From positions 1 through 64,000 of the forward strand of contig ML978265.1 in the NCBI GenBank assembly GCA_010015745.1: a stretch of DNA of 64,000 nt, read 5' to 3'. Both the position numbers and the translations under genes were made by a program. The number at the start of each line of letters is the position of its first letter. Within the stretch, counting starts at the first letter, position 1. This document shows positions 36,265 to 46,314 of the stretch, in pieces. The notes beneath the pieces are model-generated. The model did not search any database. It was given only the letters and a program-made list of their open reading frames with translations, and was not told where the DNA came from. The DNA comes from Setomelanomma holmii (lineage: Eukaryota > Ascomycota > Dothideomycetes > Pleosporales > Phaeosphaeriaceae).

Positions 36265-37041
36265 CTATAGTCCCCAATACCTCTGCACCCTCATCTTCCA
36301 CCCCTCAAGACTATTCAACTTCGGCCTAACATCCAAATAGAAATTCAGCTCCTTCCCAGGAACCCTCTCGTCCTTCCCCGCATAAAAATCAATCACATAC
36401 TCGACCTTTGTGCCGCACCGATCCACAACCCAATCATGCCGATCAAACGGCGGCTGATACCCCATGAGCGCCTTCCACCGCGCCCTCGGCGTCAGACTCG
36501 TACTCAGACCACTGAAGCTAGCCAACTTGGGCCCGCCGCAGGAATCTGAGCGACCGGCTTCCCATTTCTTGATCTCGAACCATGCGCGCTCGTTTACGGC
36601 GTTGTGGATCGGCACAATGGTTTTCATGTCTGTTTCCTTGGGGTCGTAGGACTTGCGGCGCATTGCTTCGAAGAACATTTGTTCCGAGGGGTAAATCCAG
36701 TTTCCAGTCTTTTTGTCGCTGCCAGTGTCGCGCTCGCTGTTGGCGGGGCGGGATGGGGATGTGGGAAGGTCGGGAAGCGCGCGCGGGATGGTGCTGACTT
36801 CGCGGTCAGTGCCGAGGCGGAGGTGGGAGAGGAGGCCTTTGGAGGTTGGGGCGGGGTCTTGGTCGAGGGTGGAGGAGTCGCAGGACGTCTGGACGGGACT
36901 TTGCGATTGTGATGTGGGCGGTGGTATGCTGCTATGTGGATTCGCGGATTGGTTGCCGCTTGCGCGGGCTTGAGCGAGCCATGCTTCGCGGGTCTTGTGG
37001 TCGACTGGGCAGGCGGCTGCTGGGTCGTCTTGTGAGGACAT
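36265..37041 (-). CDS. Cytochrome c heme lyase (holocytochrome c synthase), 258 aa
   Basis: A single uninterrupted exon. The N-terminus holds one Cys-Pro heme-regulatory-type motif (AACPVDHKTREAWLAQA) and a Pro/Ser-rich disordered stretch. The catalytic part begins at about residue 113 with NWIYPSEQMFFEAMRRKSYD, then MKTIVPIHNAVNERAWFEIK, the Pro-rich PKLASFSG segment, RWKALMGYQPPFDRHDWVVD and YVIDFYAGKD. These are the hallmark blocks of fungal CYC3/CYT2 enzymes, which attach heme to the CxxCH motif of cytochrome c or c1 in the mitochondrial intermembrane space. Which of the two substrates is served cannot be told from sequence alone. It is divergent from the mevalonate gene. Confidence 0.93.
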   Translation of the reverse strand: MSSQDDPAAACPVDHKTREAWLAQARASGNQSANPHSSIPPPTSQSQSPVQTSCDSSTLDQDPAPTSKGLLSHLRLGTDREVSTIPRALPDLPTSPSRPANSERDTGSDKKTGNWIYPSEQMFFEAMRRKSYDPKETDMKTIVPIHNAVNERAWFEIKKWEAGRSDSCGGPKLASFSGLSTSLTPRARWKALMGYQPPFDRHDWVVDRCGTKVEYVIDFYAGKDERVPGKELNFYLDVRPKLNSLEGWKMRVQRYWGL

Positions 37042-37448
37042 TGTTGCGAGATTGAGGACTGAGAGACGCGGCGACGCCTCGGAACGGTGACGGCGATAGT
37101 GAAATGTTGAGCTTGGACCTCTCGTTCGGAAGGCGACGAGATGTGATTGGCGAGCGGCAGACTACAATGCTTTTGGTTGGAGCTGTTCACCGCTCTGGAA
37201 GACTTGAACTTTAACGTCCTTCTCATTAGTCAATCGACGAACTCGAAGAGCACTGCTCACAACAGGACATCCCCTTCCTCTGTCCCCTCATTTCCAGTGC
37301 TGAGCTCGTCCCAAAGCTCGCTCCATAGTCGATTTTATTGTCAGCATTCCACTGCGGACCCTGCATAAACGAGACACCCCACCAAGCAATTGACCCCTGT
37401 TTTCCCCCTCCAGACTCAGTTCCACCACGCGTTCAGCATACAGCAGCC
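37042..37448. other. Divergent intergenic region, 407 bp
   Basis: Shared upstream region of the heme lyase and the mevalonate diphosphate decarboxylase genes. No gene seen; an upstream in-frame ATG at 37338 is unlikely to be the start because the conserved N-terminus begins at 37449. Confidence 0.5.
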
Positions 37449-38645
37449 ATGTCTAAAGTCCACCGCGCCAGCACCACCGCTCCGGTCAACATTGCCGTCA
37501 TCAAGTACTGGGGAAAGCGCGACCCCAAGCTCAACCTACCCACCAATTCCTCTCTCAGCGTGACGCTCTCGCAGTCGGACCTCCGCACCCATACTACCGC
37601 GTCGTGCTCCAGCAGCTACCCACAACAAGACTCTCTGATTCTCAACGGTCAATCGCAAGATGTTTCGGGCGCGAGGACACAAGCATGCTTCAGGGAGCTC
37701 AGAGCACTAAGGAAGCAACTCGAAGCAAAGGACTCGAGCTTGCCCAAGCTCGCTGATCTGTCCCTGCGAATCGTCTCAGAGAACAACTTTCCGACTGCTG
37801 CAGGTCTCGCTAGCTCGGCAGCAGGTTTCGCTGCCCTCGTTCGCGCCATTGCCAACCTCTACGAACTACCCTCGTCGCCCACGGATCTGTCACGCATCGC
37901 ACGACAGGGTTCTGGCTCGGCATGCAGGTCTCTCTTCGGTGGTTATGTAGGCTGGGAACAGGGCTCTGCTCAGGACGGGAGTGACAGTGTTGCTTTCCAG
38001 GTCGCGCCTGCGAGCCATTGGCCCAACATGCGCGCCGTTATCCTCGTTGTTAGCGCAGCGAAGAAGGGGGTTTCGAGCACGACTGGCATGCAAACAACGG
38101 TTGCGACATCGTCTCTGTTCGAGTCGAGAGCTACAGAGACCGTGCCACGGCGGATGAAGGAGATGCAAGAGGCAATCAAGAACAAGGACTTCGACACGTT
38201 CGGCAAGGTCACCATGATGGACAGCAATTCTTTCCACGCAACATGTTTGGACACATTCCCGCCCATCTTCTACCTCAACGACGTCTCTCGTGCGGCTATC
38301 AAGATTGTCGAGGCAATCAATGCTGCAGCGGGCAAGATCATCGCAGCCTACACTTTCGATGCAGGCCCAAATGCTGTCGTATACTACCTTGAGGAGAACG
38401 AGAAATCTGTTGCCGGATTGTTCAAGACCATCTTGGACGAGAAGGACGGCTGGCAGGGCGAGAGGGGCAGTGCGGTGCAAGCTAGCGCGGATGCGCTGGA
38501 ACACGTCAAGGGCGAGGCTGGCCCGGCCATTGCACTGCTAGAGGAGGGCGTCAGCCGGGTCATACTGACGGGCGTGGGCGAGGGTCCAGTGAAGACCGAA
38601 GAGAGTCTCATTGACGAGAAGGGAGAGCCTGTCGCAAATGCATGA
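37449..38645 (+). CDS. MVD1: Diphosphomevalonate decarboxylase, 398 aa
   Basis: Single exon. The start at 37449 (GCCATGTC) gives MSKVHRASTTAPVNIAVIKY, the family N-terminus with the VIKYWGKRD motif. The GHMP-kinase phosphate-binding loop is FPTAAGLASSAAGFAALV, followed by GSGSACRSLFGGYVGWEQG with the catalytic Arg, and YTFDAGPNAVVYYL with the catalytic Asp. Length matches yeast Mvd1 (396 aa). The enzyme converts mevalonate-5-diphosphate to isopentenyl diphosphate with ATP, the last step of the mevalonate pathway feeding ergosterol and prenylation, including that of Rho1. Cytosolic. Confidence 0.97.
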   Translation: MSKVHRASTTAPVNIAVIKYWGKRDPKLNLPTNSSLSVTLSQSDLRTHTTASCSSSYPQQDSLILNGQSQDVSGARTQACFRELRALRKQLEAKDSSLPKLADLSLRIVSENNFPTAAGLASSAAGFAALVRAIANLYELPSSPTDLSRIARQGSGSACRSLFGGYVGWEQGSAQDGSDSVAFQVAPASHWPNMRAVILVVSAAKKGVSSTTGMQTTVATSSLFESRATETVPRRMKEMQEAIKNKDFDTFGKVTMMDSNSFHATCLDTFPPIFYLNDVSRAAIKIVEAINAAAGKIIAAYTFDAGPNAVVYYLEENEKSVAGLFKTILDEKDGWQGERGSAVQASADALEHVKGEAGPAIALLEEGVSRVILTGVGEGPVKTEESLIDEKGEPVANA

Positions 38646-38766
38646 AGTCCATCATTCGTAGGTTCAATAATGGTTATGTAGATACCCGCAGATAGAGCTA
38701 GGCAGAAAATTCATAAACGGATTCTTCATGGCACTCCCTTCTCTCTTCGTTTGACGCATACTCGTA

Positions 38767-39509
38767 CTAGCTGCAATTATCGATTGCGCGCTTCTTGTCC
38801 GTTGCTCTTGACGAAGCGGTAATCTTACGCCTCCCTCCAATTTCCACAATGAATCTAACTAGGAAATCGTGAGGCAACTGGGCGAAAGACTCCTTTGTAT
38901 ACTCACATGGAGCGGCCATGTAGCAGTCCCACCCAATGCAGTACGTGCCGACAATGAAGTCAAGTACTGGGTCAGTTGTCGGTAGGCTTTTGAAGGCGAA
39001 GAGGATCTCTTTGCGATGTAGTAATGTAGGAAGTATAGTGCTTGTAGTGCTTATGATCGACCGCAGGAGGCTCTTGCGGAGGGAAGGGATTAGACGACGC
39101 GGTCGGCGAAGACATAGAGCTTTAGCTTGGTCATATCGGCGCTCCAGCAAACATCGATGTCGTCGGCAGCGCATTCCCATGCCACCTGCCCTGAAGGCAA
39201 CTTCTGGGCGTGGCGCCATTCTACGAATACGTTGAAGACTGGTGGCTCGACGTCCTTCAAAGAAAATGACACCTTCATTTGCCTTCTTCCACGGGCCATT
39301 GAGTGCCTTGCGAAAGTACTCGGAATAGTAGCTCACGAATGATTTAGTGACACCGTACCTCGTCTTCGCGGGTCCAACCTCGATGAGAACATCGTCCGCC
39401 GCTCTACTGCGTGCAATGACGCTGCTTAGCTGTCAGTCGAACCCTGCCGAATCGACCGCTTGACGTACCTGTACCGCGGGCTTCCAGCCGCCGTCTGCTC
39501 CTGCCTCAT
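38767..39509 (-). CDS. BTB/POZ domain protein carrying two compensating frameshifts, 231 aa as read
   Basis: Exon 1 39509-39469 (MRQEQTAAGSPRY), 47-bp intron, exon 2 39421-38767, open to the stop. The start of exon 2 is a BTB fold (ADDVLIEVGPAKTRYGVTKS, FVSYYSEYFRKALNGPW). The end is the usual BTB C-terminal region (IPSLRKSLLRSIISTTS, SLPTTDPVLDFIVGTY, ESFAQLPHDFLVRFI). In between, from about 39265 to 39095, the read frame is non-family sequence, while the frame shifted by one base encodes the missing family segment (LKDVEPPVFNVFVEWRHAQK, then LKLYVFADRVV). So one extra base in a T-run near 39263 and one lost base near 39095 cancel each other. The gene remains open but about 57 residues are scrambled. 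Confidence 0.72.
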
Positions 39510-40002
39510 GTTGGGCTGTCTACAGCAGGAGTTATGCCACAATAGGCGTTGTGGTAGAAGTTCGGACGCTGAAAAAGAGTTGAGGCTACGTCTGGGAGTT
39601 TGGAGCAGCTTGTGATGTGGGGGCAGGATCGTAGAGACGAGGATGAAAAGGTCAAGACTTACGCAAGTGGCGGAAAGGTGGAGAGAGAAGGCACGAAGAA
39701 GCCCCAAGGTGCCTTCCCTGGAGCCTGAGCGGTGAGGATAGGAAGGAGCGCTCTAGCATATCAACGCTAGCCATGAGAAACACAGATAACATTAGAGTCT
39801 TGCATGGGGAGTAGATGCGACAATGATTGTAGATATGACAGCAACACAAGATACAACGTCGCTGTGAACATGGCAGTCAACGTACCCCATGAGCACAACA
39901 ACTGTGGCTGAAGAAAACACGAAAACGCCCTACGCCATGGTATAAGAGCGTCCAATATACAATGCTGTAAAGGAAACAAGTGCAAATGGCGAGACTACGC
40001 GA
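39510..40002. other. Intergenic region
   Basis: Upstream of the BTB gene and downstream of PEP12, both on the minus strand. No supported gene. Confidence 0.45.
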
Positions 40003-40865
40003 CTAGTCTAGCACGACTGCCAGAATGATGATGACCAGCACGATAGCCAAGATGAGCAGCAGAATGCATGCCTTGCTCCGCGCGCTCTTCTGGTAATTGC
40101 TCGCCTGCTTCAGATTCACATGAGCGCCTCGTGACGCATCGTGGGTCACCCCAACATTCTCCTCGATAATGTCCAGTTGCGCTCCCTGCTCATGGACCAT
40201 GTGGGCTACATCGCGGAACAATTCGTTCAGTTCGCCGACGCTCTGCTCTATGTTGCGGATCTCCGATTCGCGCTCAATGATGAGGGATTCTTGGAAGTCG
40301 ACTTCCTCCTGGTTCGCGAGTCGTAGCTGCTCCTGCTCTTGCTGCTGGCCAAAATCTCCCCCTCGCTCCTCACTCGGGGACTGTGCGTCGAGAGCTGCGC
40401 GAGCAGCTTGTGCTGACGCTTTCTCCTTCTCGAGAGCGGCCTTCTGAAGCTGTTGGAATTCGGTGAGGGATGCGCGGAACTCGCGCTGTAGCTTGGACTG
40501 TGTGAACCTCTGCGAAGGCTGCCGTTCGTTAGTTATTGGTCATGTCACAGGCAATCGCAGGTGCATACCCCAACGTCGGGCCATGTCGTGATCTTCTTCA
40601 CGCCCTCTCCAATTTCCTTAAACTTGTCCGATGTCTCCTCAACGGTAGTCTTTACCCGTTCGCGCACTCGTGCTGTCTCGTGCTTTGTACCAAGCTTGGC
40701 GATCTCTGTCGATAAGCGCGCAACGTTGCGTGTGAGAGCGAAGAGGTCGTCTGAGAGCTTGTTGGCGAAGTCGCGGAACTCTGGATCATCGGCATACTGA
40801 GGGTCGTCCTCCCGGCGCCAAGTTGTGGGTTGAGACTCGAGGTTGGATGAATGCTGGAAAGACAT
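40003..40865 (-). CDS. PEP12: Qa-SNARE (syntaxin) PEP12-like, 270 aa
   Basis: Exons 40865-40569 and 40518-40003, 50-bp phase-0 intron. The N-terminal Habc region (DFANKLSDDLFALTRNVARL through SKLQREFRASLTEFQQLQKA) precedes a Gln/Glu-rich linker. The SNARE motif runs over about residues 180-235 (IIERESEIRNIEQSVGELNE, then RDVAHMVHEQGAQLDIIEEN), with the zero-layer Gln in HEQGAQLD. A C-terminal membrane anchor ends the protein (ILLLILAIVLVIIILAVVLD). This architecture is that of fungal Pep12, the endosomal Qa-SNARE for Golgi-to-endosome and vacuole traffic. Together with CCZ1 in this window it belongs to the late endosome pathway, without any implied linkage. Confidence 0.92.
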
Positions 40866-41261
40866 GCTGCGCGAATGGGGGTCCTGAGCCTGGACAAGAG
40901 GCAGTGAATAGCCAGAGTGACGCTCGATGGCAATGCGATCGGTCTTTGGAGATGTGGGAGCCTAGAAAGTGCGGACCTGGGGTGGAGAATGTTGCCGCCT
41001 GTGCGAAGAGGTTGGTGGTCGGCTGCTGGGCGTGCCTGGCTATGACGACGCCGCACGTGTGCGCATGGACCCTGGTAGCTCACCCGGCCGCGCCACTTTG
41101 TATTTGTTTAACTTGAACAAAAGTGAAGCCTTTCAACGCGACTTTCCGTCCCACTTCTTTTCACGCATTGTCAGACCCCTCCACACTCTTTTCCAGGCCA
41201 TGGTAGAAGATACCCGCTGATCCACGCCCTCATACTCGACTCAACTTCAACCTAACGCGCC
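40866..41261. other. Divergent intergenic region, 396 bp
   Basis: Shared upstream region of PEP12 (minus) and NDC1 (plus). No gene seen. Confidence 0.5.
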
Positions 41262-43289
41262 ATGGCTTTGGCACCACTCGGCGTGCATGTGCGCCCATAT
41301 CGCGATTATTTGACCCCGGCACTGCACCGGCGGTTTAGCAAGGCCAGTCGATATACGCTGCTGCTGTGCTATGTCACGGCATGTATTATGGGAGAATGGG
41401 ACAACCGTGAGTGTGCCAGCCTCGCGCTCATCATCATACATTGCTAACATTCGAATAGCTCTCTGGCTTTGGTTCCCAATCGGCCCCACGGGCATTCGCA
41501 CTCTACTCATCTTCCTTCCCGCCCTCGTTGTATACGTCCTCCGCGTCGCACAATGGCACGTCGGTGAGCGCCAGACGTTGACACGCGCCGAAACCTTCCA
41601 AAAGTACTTCTTACGCAAGTCGACCTTCCTCACCCTCGTCTTCTATGCCTTTTCTGCCTGGCTGTATGGCGAGGTATACATTTGGTCACGGACAAGCGCA
41701 AGCAAACTAGGGCTCACCGACATCGGACGCGCACACGAGCGACTGAAGCTGAATGAGAGACCGCTGTTTCTGCGCTTCCTGTTCCTTGTCCTGGCGGTGG
41801 CGCAGACGGGGTTCCACTTGTGGGATGATTACGACTCCATCGACGTGCCAGCCATGAAGCCCAAGAAAGGAAGCGATGATACAGCGTCTGCAGTACCGGT
41901 CCGGAGCACTCCCAATCCCAGGCATCTTCTTGCGAAGAAGTTCCCAAGCATGGTCGCAACTTCCGGAACCCTCAGTGCGGCATCGTTGGTTGTCGGGGCT
42001 TTATTCTACTTCGTTGGTCCTCGACACCTCATTTGGAACTACTATTACAGCTTCAGCCGGTACTTCATCAGCCTCTCGAAAACGTCCAAGCCGACCGGGT
42101 TGGCGCCTTTCATGCCGCTCGTGTTTGGATTCCTTGCGGAAGGCACGCTGCTTGTACTCCTATGGCAATTTGTCAACAGGGCGTTCGATCTCTACATTGC
42201 GCAGGAACCTCTGAAGAATGACAAGCCAATTACTGGTGACTCCACAGATCCCAATGGAACACTCCTGAACGGGCTGAAGTCGAAGAAGGAGGCCGTCAGG
42301 GTATGTGAAAAAGTCCATTGAAGCTGGCGTGAAGCTCTAACCACTTGCAGGCGATCGCATTCTGGGAATTGGCCCTCATCACTGACTCCTTTCCCGACCG
42401 TCGCAAGACCCTCTATGGCGAGCTTGAGCGGAAAAAGGCACCTACCTTCCAACAAGTTACGGATATATGCCTTGCCGAGATCAAGCTTCTCATCGAGCGC
42501 GTGAGTATTGGTCTAGATCCAAGCTACAATCCCAAGCCTTCGAGCAGTTCTCAACAACCTACTGCGCCGGTCAACCTTGTACCTCAGATCGCGCAACCGC
42601 TCAAGAACGACAAGCAGGTTGTTGCAATGGCCCCCACACCTACTTCGCGCTGGGAACAAGTTGAGGCAACAGCTGCCGGGCTTGCAAAGTCTCATAGTGC
42701 GCCTGCTAATTCGCGGCAAGCATACGGCCGGGAAGCTCTCAACAAGGGTATGAAGAAAGCACAGCAAGGTGCACAACAAGCTGAGTCTGTCGTCTCAACC
42801 TACTGGAACAAACTTCTGTCCTCCTGGTTTGGCTACCCTTTCCGACATTCCCTTCAACGTACCGCCAGCGTGGTCATCCTCGGCGCTCCTTACTCCCGCA
42901 TATCCCTGATGTGCAATGCTGTTACTGCATCCACCAACCTTGCCACATTCTCGTTAAAACAAGATGAGCTCGGTCGTTTCCACGAGGGCGTCCCACAGAT
43001 GATCCGCATCTTCACGACTGCCATACAAAAGTTGGACGAGTATATGGCCGAGGTTGAGATTCATTGGAGCGACTACGATACTCGCAGGAAGCCTGCGGCT
43101 GATCGGAGAAAGGTGCCGCAGGTAGAAGAAGTTCGGGAGTGCATTCGGGATGGTCTTGAGAAGATTCTGGGCAGCTTCAACGAGTATCTCGGGGGCATGG
43201 GGCTTAGCAAACTGGATATATTGGAGGCTAAGAAGGCTGCTGGGGCTTCAAGAGGGCCGGAAATGCTTCAAGCAAGTGCAGCAAGATGA
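41262..43289 (+). CDS. NDC1: Nuclear-pore transmembrane nucleoporin NDC1, 641 aa
   Basis: Exons 41262-41406, 41459-42300 and 42351-43289; introns 52 and 50 bp. The N-terminal half has about six membrane spans (RYTLLLCYVTACIMG; LIFLPALVVYVLRVA; TFLTLVFYAFSAWLYGEVYI; FLFLVLAVAQTGFHL; LSAASLVVGALFYFV; APFMPLVFGFLAEGTLLVLL). The second intron sits just before the family signature AIAFWELALITDSFPDRRK. The C-terminal half is soluble (SSWFGYPFRHSLQRTAS, YLGGMGLSKLDILEAKKA). NDC1 anchors nuclear pores and the spindle pole body in the nuclear envelope. Length is typical of filamentous fungi. Confidence 0.88.
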
Positions 43290-45508
43290 TGGACAAATTT
43301 GGGCCTGGCAAGTGATATGACGGAAGACCACGGTACTCGATCGGAAAACGTAACTGATACCCAATCAAACTTCACTATGCACTGTATGATTCCCGATGCT
43401 ATATCTAAATGATGTTCTACCATCATCAAACAAGCACAGCCCCAATGAGGAAAGAGCAGGATCAATCAAGTACGCATAGGCAATACCTCAAGTGGTCCTA
43501 TCAGACCACCAAGGCTCACAGTCGGAGCAGAAAGGCAAATGTACGTCACCCTTACTCGTCGATGCGTGCTTTTCTGGAAGACTTCCAGAAGCAATCTACA
43601 CGGCTCAGTGTCCCGGTAGTAAATCCCGACCGAGCAAGTGCAGCTTCGAGAAAGTACGCATGTAATCAAGGGCACCCTACATGAACGGGTGCACACGTGG
43701 GTGTCGGCTGCCGTCTTTCGCAATACCTTCTCCACAAGTCCTCTCATGGGGCATGTTAGCCAGGATATACAGCCGATGCCATGGGATGCGTAAGCGTTAG
43801 TCGTCGCGTCAAGTCAGGGACCGCTATGATTTTGCCTCAAGGGGATATTCGGCGACACGGGGCTGTCCAGCCTTGCACAGCGCTGGCTGATAGTGGTCGA
43901 TTGCTCAGAGAATTGTCAATCTACCCTGTTGGGCTCGACGTGGTCGCTTTCAGCTCTTTGAGGGCTGCCAACCTGCTTGTAGACGGCGCTCATGACATTG
44001 CCTAAATCAGTCATGAACCGAGTCATGACAACTGAAGCAGAGTCGTTCTTGACTCGGACTGAGCACGACCAGTGGCCATGTGTGTGGACGATGTCGTGAA
44101 GATCCTACTACGAGTTTCACGCCTGAGGCATGAACCATCGCGCCGAGCTTTCCTGAAATTTCACAGTGCGGCCCCTTTTCTGCTGACGAGTTGGTTTGCC
44201 ATGTCACTCTGAAGGTATTCGAGTCAAGCTTTGAACGGTGGTCACGCGTAAGCTACCAACGTGTCACTCAAGCCTGGATGCAACTTTGACCTCATCATTA
44301 TCGAGCGACATACTCCGCAAAGCTTATGTCCTCATCTTCTTCAGAAACGCCAATTCAGAGCAAGAACGAATTTCACAGGTAAGAGTGCTGGTACACGCCG
44401 GCTACCGTCGGAAACCTTGTCAGTGAGTGCTAGTTTGCCATCATACTGTCCACTTCGGAGGCAATGTCCAGGGGTGCGAATACATGCCACGGGGCAACCT
44501 CGCTGCGAGGCTTCCTTGCGTTTGGCAATTTTGTTGAAGCCTTTTCACGTGGAGAGCCGACATACGCATACAACAATGATACTTAGCCTCGGCCTACGCT
44601 TCAGTGAAGTAACGCATACTTCTCCGACATCATTTGAACTTGTATATGACAAACTTCAGCCATCTTATCCGATGCAATTATCGTCAGGTGTTTGCAGCTT
44701 TGGCATGACCCGAGGATGCGGAAGGTCTGGCGGAGACGGCGCCGGAGTCGACGTGACTAGATCGTTGAGCAACGGAGTTGAATTTTGGTTTGCGCCGTTA
44801 CCGAGATCGTATCGTATACGACGTGGTAGCGGTCGGAGCACGCAAATGGTGTGCGATGGCTTCTTTGGTGTCAGTAAAGAAGAGACGTCCTTTCCATCGA
44901 GGGCCGTGCAATCAGTATGACAGCTTCAAGAAGACCTAGCTATAAGGTCTAGTCGCGCGTGTCCTGACAGAGTGGTCAAGATTAGGTTTGTTAGGTGAGA
45001 CGAATGGCTTGCATAGCGTGCAGCGGCCATTCCCTCGGGTCCGTGGAAGCCAAAAGTCGTCTCGCCGTGCGAGTGTCATTGACAGCTGGTTACTGGATGG
45101 CGCAGATAGTGGAACGTATACAGTTTGTGAGTACCCGGCGTGTCTGTTGCCGCAAATGGGGTCCGATGAGAGCAGCAAATGTCACCGGCTGCTCAAATCT
45201 ATGAACGAAGGGATGTCCGCAACGAGACATGTCGAAATGCCTCCGATGGCTTGACTTGATGTCAAGTATGCGGAGAACAAGATGGGGTTGTTGCAACGTC
45301 AATGAGGCGTCAGGTTTTGTCCTAGACAACACCAATGTTGTGCGATTTATGTTACATTTACATACTGTTACAGTGTCATGATTGCGTCAGAGCATGCAGT
45401 CACGACCAGACCGCCTCAGACTGCTCAGAAGCTATGTGTGAAGATGAGGAGTGTGTGGTCGGTCACGAAAGTGACTTGGTAGCAGCGTGTAGAGACGCGA
45501 AGCAGAGT
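43290..45508. other. Gene-free stretch, 2.2 kb
   Basis: No recognisable gene. The longest open frame (44261-44920, plus strand) has no family motif, overlaps frames on both strands and looks fortuitous. A short direct repeat (AGTCATGA, twice) lies near 44009-44027. No terminal repeats of a transposon were found. Confidence 0.4.
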
Positions 45509-46314
45509 CTACGCGGTCTTGGGCTTTTTCTTGCCGATGTCATAGCCCCATTTCCGCAGAGTCTTGACAACCTTGGGAAGGACAGCGGCGGTTAGTGGAA
45601 CTCGGATGAAGATGAAGGATTTGTGAACAATGTAGGCCAGGCCAAGCTGCGTCCATATTGCTGCATCCTTGGTCAGCCAGCGTCAAGCATGCACATATAC
45701 GGAAGGGTCTCACAAGCATCTGCGCCACTGCGGATAGCTACTTCGGCGGCGCTGAGATCTCCCTCCCGTGCAGTGGCCTCAGCAACATCCTCGGTCGCCG
45801 CTGCTTCTGCAGACCTCTTGCCCGCCTCTGGGAAGGCTGCCCGCACTACGGTCCAGAAGGCGTTCTTGACCACATCCTCGTAGTGGCCTATCCTGTCCGT
45901 GCCGAGCAGGCGCACCGCCAGGAAGCAGAAGGGAAAGTCCAGCACAGACAGAGCGAAATAAACACCCACAGCCGTCCAGCCATACTCGCGCGAGAGTTTC
46001 TTTAGTCGCTGCGACAGTGAAAGGGCGGGCTCAGGGCTGCCTAGATGTGGCGTAGGGTTGATCTGCGGTGACGGCGTCTTGTCGCTCTTGAAGCGCAGGG
46101 AGCGCATGCGGCGGGCGAGGGCGGATCGCTGGCATCGGGCGAGTATGAGGCTGCCGTGCTCGAGTGACGACTGCGCAAGTCCGGGGCCCGCTGCTGGTCG
46201 TGAAGCCGCGAAGAAGGTGCGTACGAGGAACGTTGTTGGGCGGCCGGCGGAGGCCTGCGCAGAGCCGCGCGACAAGAGCTGCTCAGTCCAGATTCGTGCA
46301 ATGCGCGTCTTCAT
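45509..46314 (-). CDS. DUF1279/FAM210-type mitochondrial membrane protein, 250 aa
   Basis: Exons 46314-45714 and 45660-45509 on the minus strand, 53-bp intron joining SGADA to SIWTQLGLAYIVHKS. The first 80 residues are Arg/Ala/Ser-rich with hardly any acidic residues, a mitochondrial presequence. The DUF1279 domain begins near residue 100: LSQRLKKLSREYGWTAVGVY, FALSVLDFPFCFLAVRLLG, and after the junction FIFIRVPLTAAVLPKVVKTL and the ending KWGYDIGKKKPKTA. The family includes yeast Nat2 and animal FAM210A/B, inner-membrane proteins of uncertain role. Two membrane spans are likely (about 115-135 and 210-225). Confidence 0.88.

Noticed and set aside
44261..44920. 219-codon plus-strand open frame
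   Set aside because: Amino-acid pattern is not protein-like and no splice or start context supports it.
44941..45060. Stretch resembling part of a tRNA (GAGTGGTCAAG)
   Set aside because: No matching acceptor stem, anticodon stem or T-loop GGTTCGAAT could be assembled around it.
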